From positions 558,001 through 622,000 of the forward strand of contig NZ_JAGGPT010000005.1 in assembly GCF_018613715.1 (NCBI RefSeq): a DNA stretch of 64,000 bases, given 5' to 3'. The notes beneath the pieces are model-generated. The model saw only the letters and a program-made list of their open reading frames with translations, had not been told where the DNA came from and made no database searches. Below are positions 61,060 to 64,000 of the stretch, in pieces (the stretch's first letter is position 1; each line of letters opens with the position of its first letter). The translations under genes and the position numbers were made by a program. This DNA is from Chryseobacterium sp. ISL-6 (lineage in GTDB: Bacteria > Bacteroidota > Bacteroidia > Flavobacteriales > Weeksellaceae).

Positions 61060-63885
61060 ATGGACGCAACTCAAGATAAAAGGTTATTTCTCATCGATGC
61101 TTATGCGATGATTTTCAGAGGATATTACGCATTAATTAGAAATCCAAGGCTAACGAGTACGGGAGTAGATACTTCTGCTATTTTTGGTTTTACCAATTCT
61201 TTGATCGAATTGATCAGAAGAGAAAAACCATCCCATTTAGCCGTTGTGTTTGATGTTGGAAAAGCAAGTGTAAGAACTGATGATTATGCCGACTATAAAG
61301 CCAATCGAAGTGAAACTCCGGAAGCTATTAAAATTGCTGTTCCATATATCCATAAGATTTTAGAAGCGATGCATATTCCTAATTTAGGAGTAGAAGGTTA
61401 CGAAGCTGATGATGTGATCGGGACTATTGCTTGTAAAGCGGAAAAAGAAGGATATACTACTTTCATGGTAACCCCTGATAAAGACTTTGCCCAACTGGTT
61501 ACAGATAAAATTAAAATCTATAAACCGGGTTTAAAAGGTGGAGATATTGAAATTTTGGGTGTAGAGGAAGTGAAAGCCAAATATGAAATTGAAGATCCAA
61601 AACAAGTCATTGATTTTCTTGCGATGATGGGTGATGCTGTGGATAATATTCCGGGGTTGGAAGGGGTAGGAGAAAAAACAGCTATGAAATTCCTTAAAGA
61701 ATATGGAAGCATTGAAAACCTTCTGGCTAATACTCATCAGTTAAAAGGAAAATTAAAAGAGAAAATAGAAGCTTCGGCAGAAAGAGGAATTTTATCTAAA
61801 AAATTAGCGACCATTATTTGTGATGCTCCAATCGAATTCCATCAGGAACAATACGATCTTGAAACTCCGGATTTTGAAAAAGTAAAACAAGTTTTTGATG
61901 AAATAGAATTCAGAAGATTGTATGAAAATCTGTATCGTGCTTTTGCTCCTACAGAAACTGTAGTAGTCGCAGAGGTTGAGGTATCTGAAACATCAAAAGG
62001 AACTATTGTTAAAGGTCAGGTTACCCAGCTTGATCTGTTTGCTACTTATGAAGAGCTCGATCAGGCAACTTCTACAAAAGCAACTATAGAACATAATGAG
62101 CACTTATATCAATTCGTCGATAATCCAAAAGCTCAAAAAATTCTTGTTAATAATTTATTGAAACAAAGAGTGGTTTGTTTCGATACAGAAACAACTTCTT
62201 TAAACGAGTTGGAAGCTGAATTGGTAGGAATGAGTTTCTCCTATAAAAAAGGATTGGCCTATTATATTCCTTTGTCAGAAGATAAAGGTGAGGTGCTACA
62301 GACATTGGAGATTTTCAGACCGTTTTTTGAGAAAGAAGATTTACTGAAAGTAGCCCATAATCTGAAATTCGATTATAAAATTTTAAAACAATATGACATC
62401 ACTGTAAAAGGAGCAATGTTCGATACGATGATTGCCCATTATCTTCTGAGTCCGGATGGGAGACATGGAATGGATTATCTTTCAGAGGTGTACTTAAATT
62501 ATAAGCCAGTTTCTATTGAAACCATTATCGGAAAGAAAGGGAAAAATCAGGGAACTTTCAGGGATGCCGATTTAAGGACACAAACGGATTATGCTGCAGA
62601 AGATGCAGATGTTACTTTCCAGTTGTATGAACTTTTTGCTCCCCAATTGAAGAAAGAGAATCTGGAAGATCTGTTCTTTAAAATAGAAATGCCTTTGATG
62701 GAAGTTTTAGCTAAAATGGAACTTGAAGGAATTTCTCTCGATGAAAAGTGGCTGGCTCAGGAAAGTATTGATTTAGAAAATGATCTAAGAGAATTAGAGT
62801 CTAAGATTTTTGAATTTTCTGGTGAAGAATTCAATATGAACTCGCCAAAACAATTGGGTGAAATTTTATTTGAAAAAATGCAGCTCGATCCAAAAGCTAA
62901 GAAAACTAAAACCGGACAGTATGCAACTTCTGAAGATGTTTTACAAAAATTGTCTTCAAAGCATGAAATTATAAAATATATCCTTGAATACAGAACTTAT
63001 CAGAAACTGAAATCAACGTATGTAGATGCGTTGCCATCTCAGATTGATAAGGATGAGCGTGTACATACCAACTTCTCTCAGACAACTGCGGCAACAGGTC
63101 GTTTGGCAAGTGTGAATCCGAATTTGCAGAATATTCCGATCAGAACCCTGAGAGGACAACAGATTCGTGGAGCATTTGTTTCAGGAGAAGGAAAGAAAAT
63201 TATCTCTGCCGATTATTCACAGATTGAACTTCGTTTAATCGCTGAAATTTCCGGGGAAGATAATATGATCAAAGCATTCCAGGATGGTGAAGATATTCAC
63301 GCTTCTACAGCGGCAAAATTGTTTAAAATTCCTTTAGAGGAAGTTTCAAAAACACAAAGAAGTCAGGCTAAAACGGTAAACTTTGGAATCATCTATGGTC
63401 AGGGTGCTTTTGCATTGGCTGAACAAACTGGCTTATCAAGATCAGAAGCTAAGCAGATGATCGAGGCCTATTTTGAGACCTATCCAAAGTTGAAAGAATA
63501 TATGGCCGAGCAGGTGAAAAACGCACGTGAGATAGGTTATGTGGAAACTATTTTAGGCAGAAAACGCCACCTAAAAGATATCAACTCTAACAATTTCGTT
63601 GTACGAGGCCACGCAGAAAGAAATGCTGTTAATGCTCCAGTACAAGGAAGTGCAGCTGATGTAGTAAAGATGGCAATGATCAAAATTGATCAGCAACTGG
63701 ACCAACAAAAACTTAAGACCAGAATGTTACTTCAGGTACATGACGAATTGGTATTTGAATCTCCAATTGACGAGATTGAAGTTGCTTCAAAACTAATCAA
63801 AACAGAAATGGAAAGTGCCATTGAAACACAGGTTCCTTTATTGGTTGAAGTTGGAGTAGGGAACAACTGGCTGGAAGCACATTAA
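61060..63885 (+). CDS. polA: DNA polymerase I
   Basis: 941 residues from the ATG at 61060 (MDATQDKRLFLIDAYAM). Three domains: 5'-3' exonuclease (about 8-290, with EGYEADDVIGT and TPDKDFAQLV), 3'-5' exonuclease (about 345-535; the DxE motif FDTETTSL, HNLKFDY and the YAAEDADV motif are all intact, so proofreading is likely), and family A polymerase (about 560-941, with TGRLASVNPNLQNIPIR, SADYSQIELR, the O-helix RSQAKTVNFGIIYG, and QVHDELVFE). Repair and Okazaki-fragment processing. Confidence 0.97.
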   Translation: MDATQDKRLFLIDAYAMIFRGYYALIRNPRLTSTGVDTSAIFGFTNSLIELIRREKPSHLAVVFDVGKASVRTDDYADYKANRSETPEAIKIAVPYIHKILEAMHIPNLGVEGYEADDVIGTIACKAEKEGYTTFMVTPDKDFAQLVTDKIKIYKPGLKGGDIEILGVEEVKAKYEIEDPKQVIDFLAMMGDAVDNIPGLEGVGEKTAMKFLKEYGSIENLLANTHQLKGKLKEKIEASAERGILSKKLATIICDAPIEFHQEQYDLETPDFEKVKQVFDEIEFRRLYENLYRAFAPTETVVVAEVEVSETSKGTIVKGQVTQLDLFATYEELDQATSTKATIEHNEHLYQFVDNPKAQKILVNNLLKQRVVCFDTETTSLNELEAELVGMSFSYKKGLAYYIPLSEDKGEVLQTLEIFRPFFEKEDLLKVAHNLKFDYKILKQYDITVKGAMFDTMIAHYLLSPDGRHGMDYLSEVYLNYKPVSIETIIGKKGKNQGTFRDADLRTQTDYAAEDADVTFQLYELFAPQLKKENLEDLFFKIEMPLMEVLAKMELEGISLDEKWLAQESIDLENDLRELESKIFEFSGEEFNMNSPKQLGEILFEKMQLDPKAKKTKTGQYATSEDVLQKLSSKHEIIKYILEYRTYQKLKSTYVDALPSQIDKDERVHTNFSQTTAATGRLASVNPNLQNIPIRTLRGQQIRGAFVSGEGKKIISADYSQIELRLIAEISGEDNMIKAFQDGEDIHASTAAKLFKIPLEEVSKTQRSQAKTVNFGIIYGQGAFALAEQTGLSRSEAKQMIEAYFETYPKLKEYMAEQVKNAREIGYVETILGRKRHLKDINSNNFVVRGHAERNAVNAPVQGSAADVVKMAMIKIDQQLDQQKLKTRMLLQVHDELVFESPIDEIEVASKLIKTEMESAIETQVPLLVEVGVGNNWLEAH

Positions 63886-63903
63886 AAAAATAAAATTCTT
63901 TAT

Positions 63904-63945
63904 AAAGAAAACCTTTCACTTTGATGGAAGGTTTCTTTGTTTTTT
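63904..63945 (+). terminator. Terminator after polA
   Basis: AAAGAAAACCTTTC pairs with GGAAGGTTTCTTT with one bulge, followed by a T-rich tract. The last 55 bp of the window show no feature. Confidence 0.75.
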
Positions 63946-64000
63946 CAAAGATGGAAAAATTTAATTAAAAAGATTACCGCCTTCTTGAGGGGCTACTTCT

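Noticed and set aside
1..64000. tRNA, rRNA, IS element, prophage or CRISPR array
   Set aside because: Read for cloverleaf-like stems, TTC-G-type T-loops, transposase motifs and regular spacer repeats; none was found, though a covariance-model search would be more sensitive.

Overview
The window looks like a chromosomal segment of a Flavobacteriia/Weeksellaceae bacterium, most like Chryseobacterium or a close relative. The evidence is low G+C, Bacteroidota promoter boxes (TAnnTTTG), a SusC/SusD pair, many TonB-dependent and lipobox-bearing proteins, the 29-residue AURKAIP1/COX24-type basic protein next to HU and RNase G, and a Bacteroidota-type (subtype iii) type VI secretion locus. I see no rRNA, tRNA, CRISPR array, insertion sequence or phage.

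Layout. (1) 0-5.6 kb: tyrosine/homogentisate catabolism (hppD, hmgA) with a CoA-transferase between them. (2) 5.7-8.2 kb: a TonB-dependent receptor translationally coupled to an exported thioredoxin-like protein. (3) 8.4-12.4 kb: small stress and redox genes (cupin, quinone-oxidoreductase-like protein, HxlR regulator with a clear palindromic operator, DUF1304, Crp/Fnr regulator, DoxX, AhpD-like). (4) 12.8-17.3 kb: a SusC/SusD pair with no linked glycan enzymes. (5) 17.3-28.8 kb: an eight-gene minus-strand operon of quinone/aldehyde/electrophile-type enzymes, flanked by Crp/Fnr and LysR regulators, another aldo/keto reductase and a nitronate-monooxygenase-like gene. (6) 29.3-35.4 kb: housekeeping genes (mpl, plsC-like, CoA-type NUDIX, OsmC, RNase E/G, COX24-type protein, HU).

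(7) 35.5-60.9 kb is a T6SS-iii accessory and effector island. It starts with a LuxR-type response regulator whose phospho-acceptor Asp is replaced by Glu. This is divergent from four envelope-complex genes (three single-TM proteins, probably TssQ/TssO/TssP, then lipoprotein TssR). Then come Hcp-1, the ClpV/TssH ATPase and a lytic transglycosylase. Module 1 is VgrG-1, a DUF2235/Tle1-like lipase effector and three tandem DUF2931 lipoproteins (likely immunity). Hcp-2 and VgrG-2 follow with module 2: an unknown 296-residue protein, an unknown 85-residue protein, and two near-identical PAAR-like (DUF4280) carriers. One carrier ends in a putative PD-(D/E)xK nuclease and the other in a YwqJ-like deaminase, each followed by its own putative immunity gene. 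Sheath, baseplate and TssN genes are absent and must lie elsewhere if the system works. Both hcp genes share an upstream GTAGAAYTACTAC element at identical distance from a Bacteroidota -7 box, which suggests co-regulation.

(8) 61.0-63.9 kb: polA with a recognisable promoter and terminator. Many real starts are internal to the longest reading frame, and I have used the supported starts.
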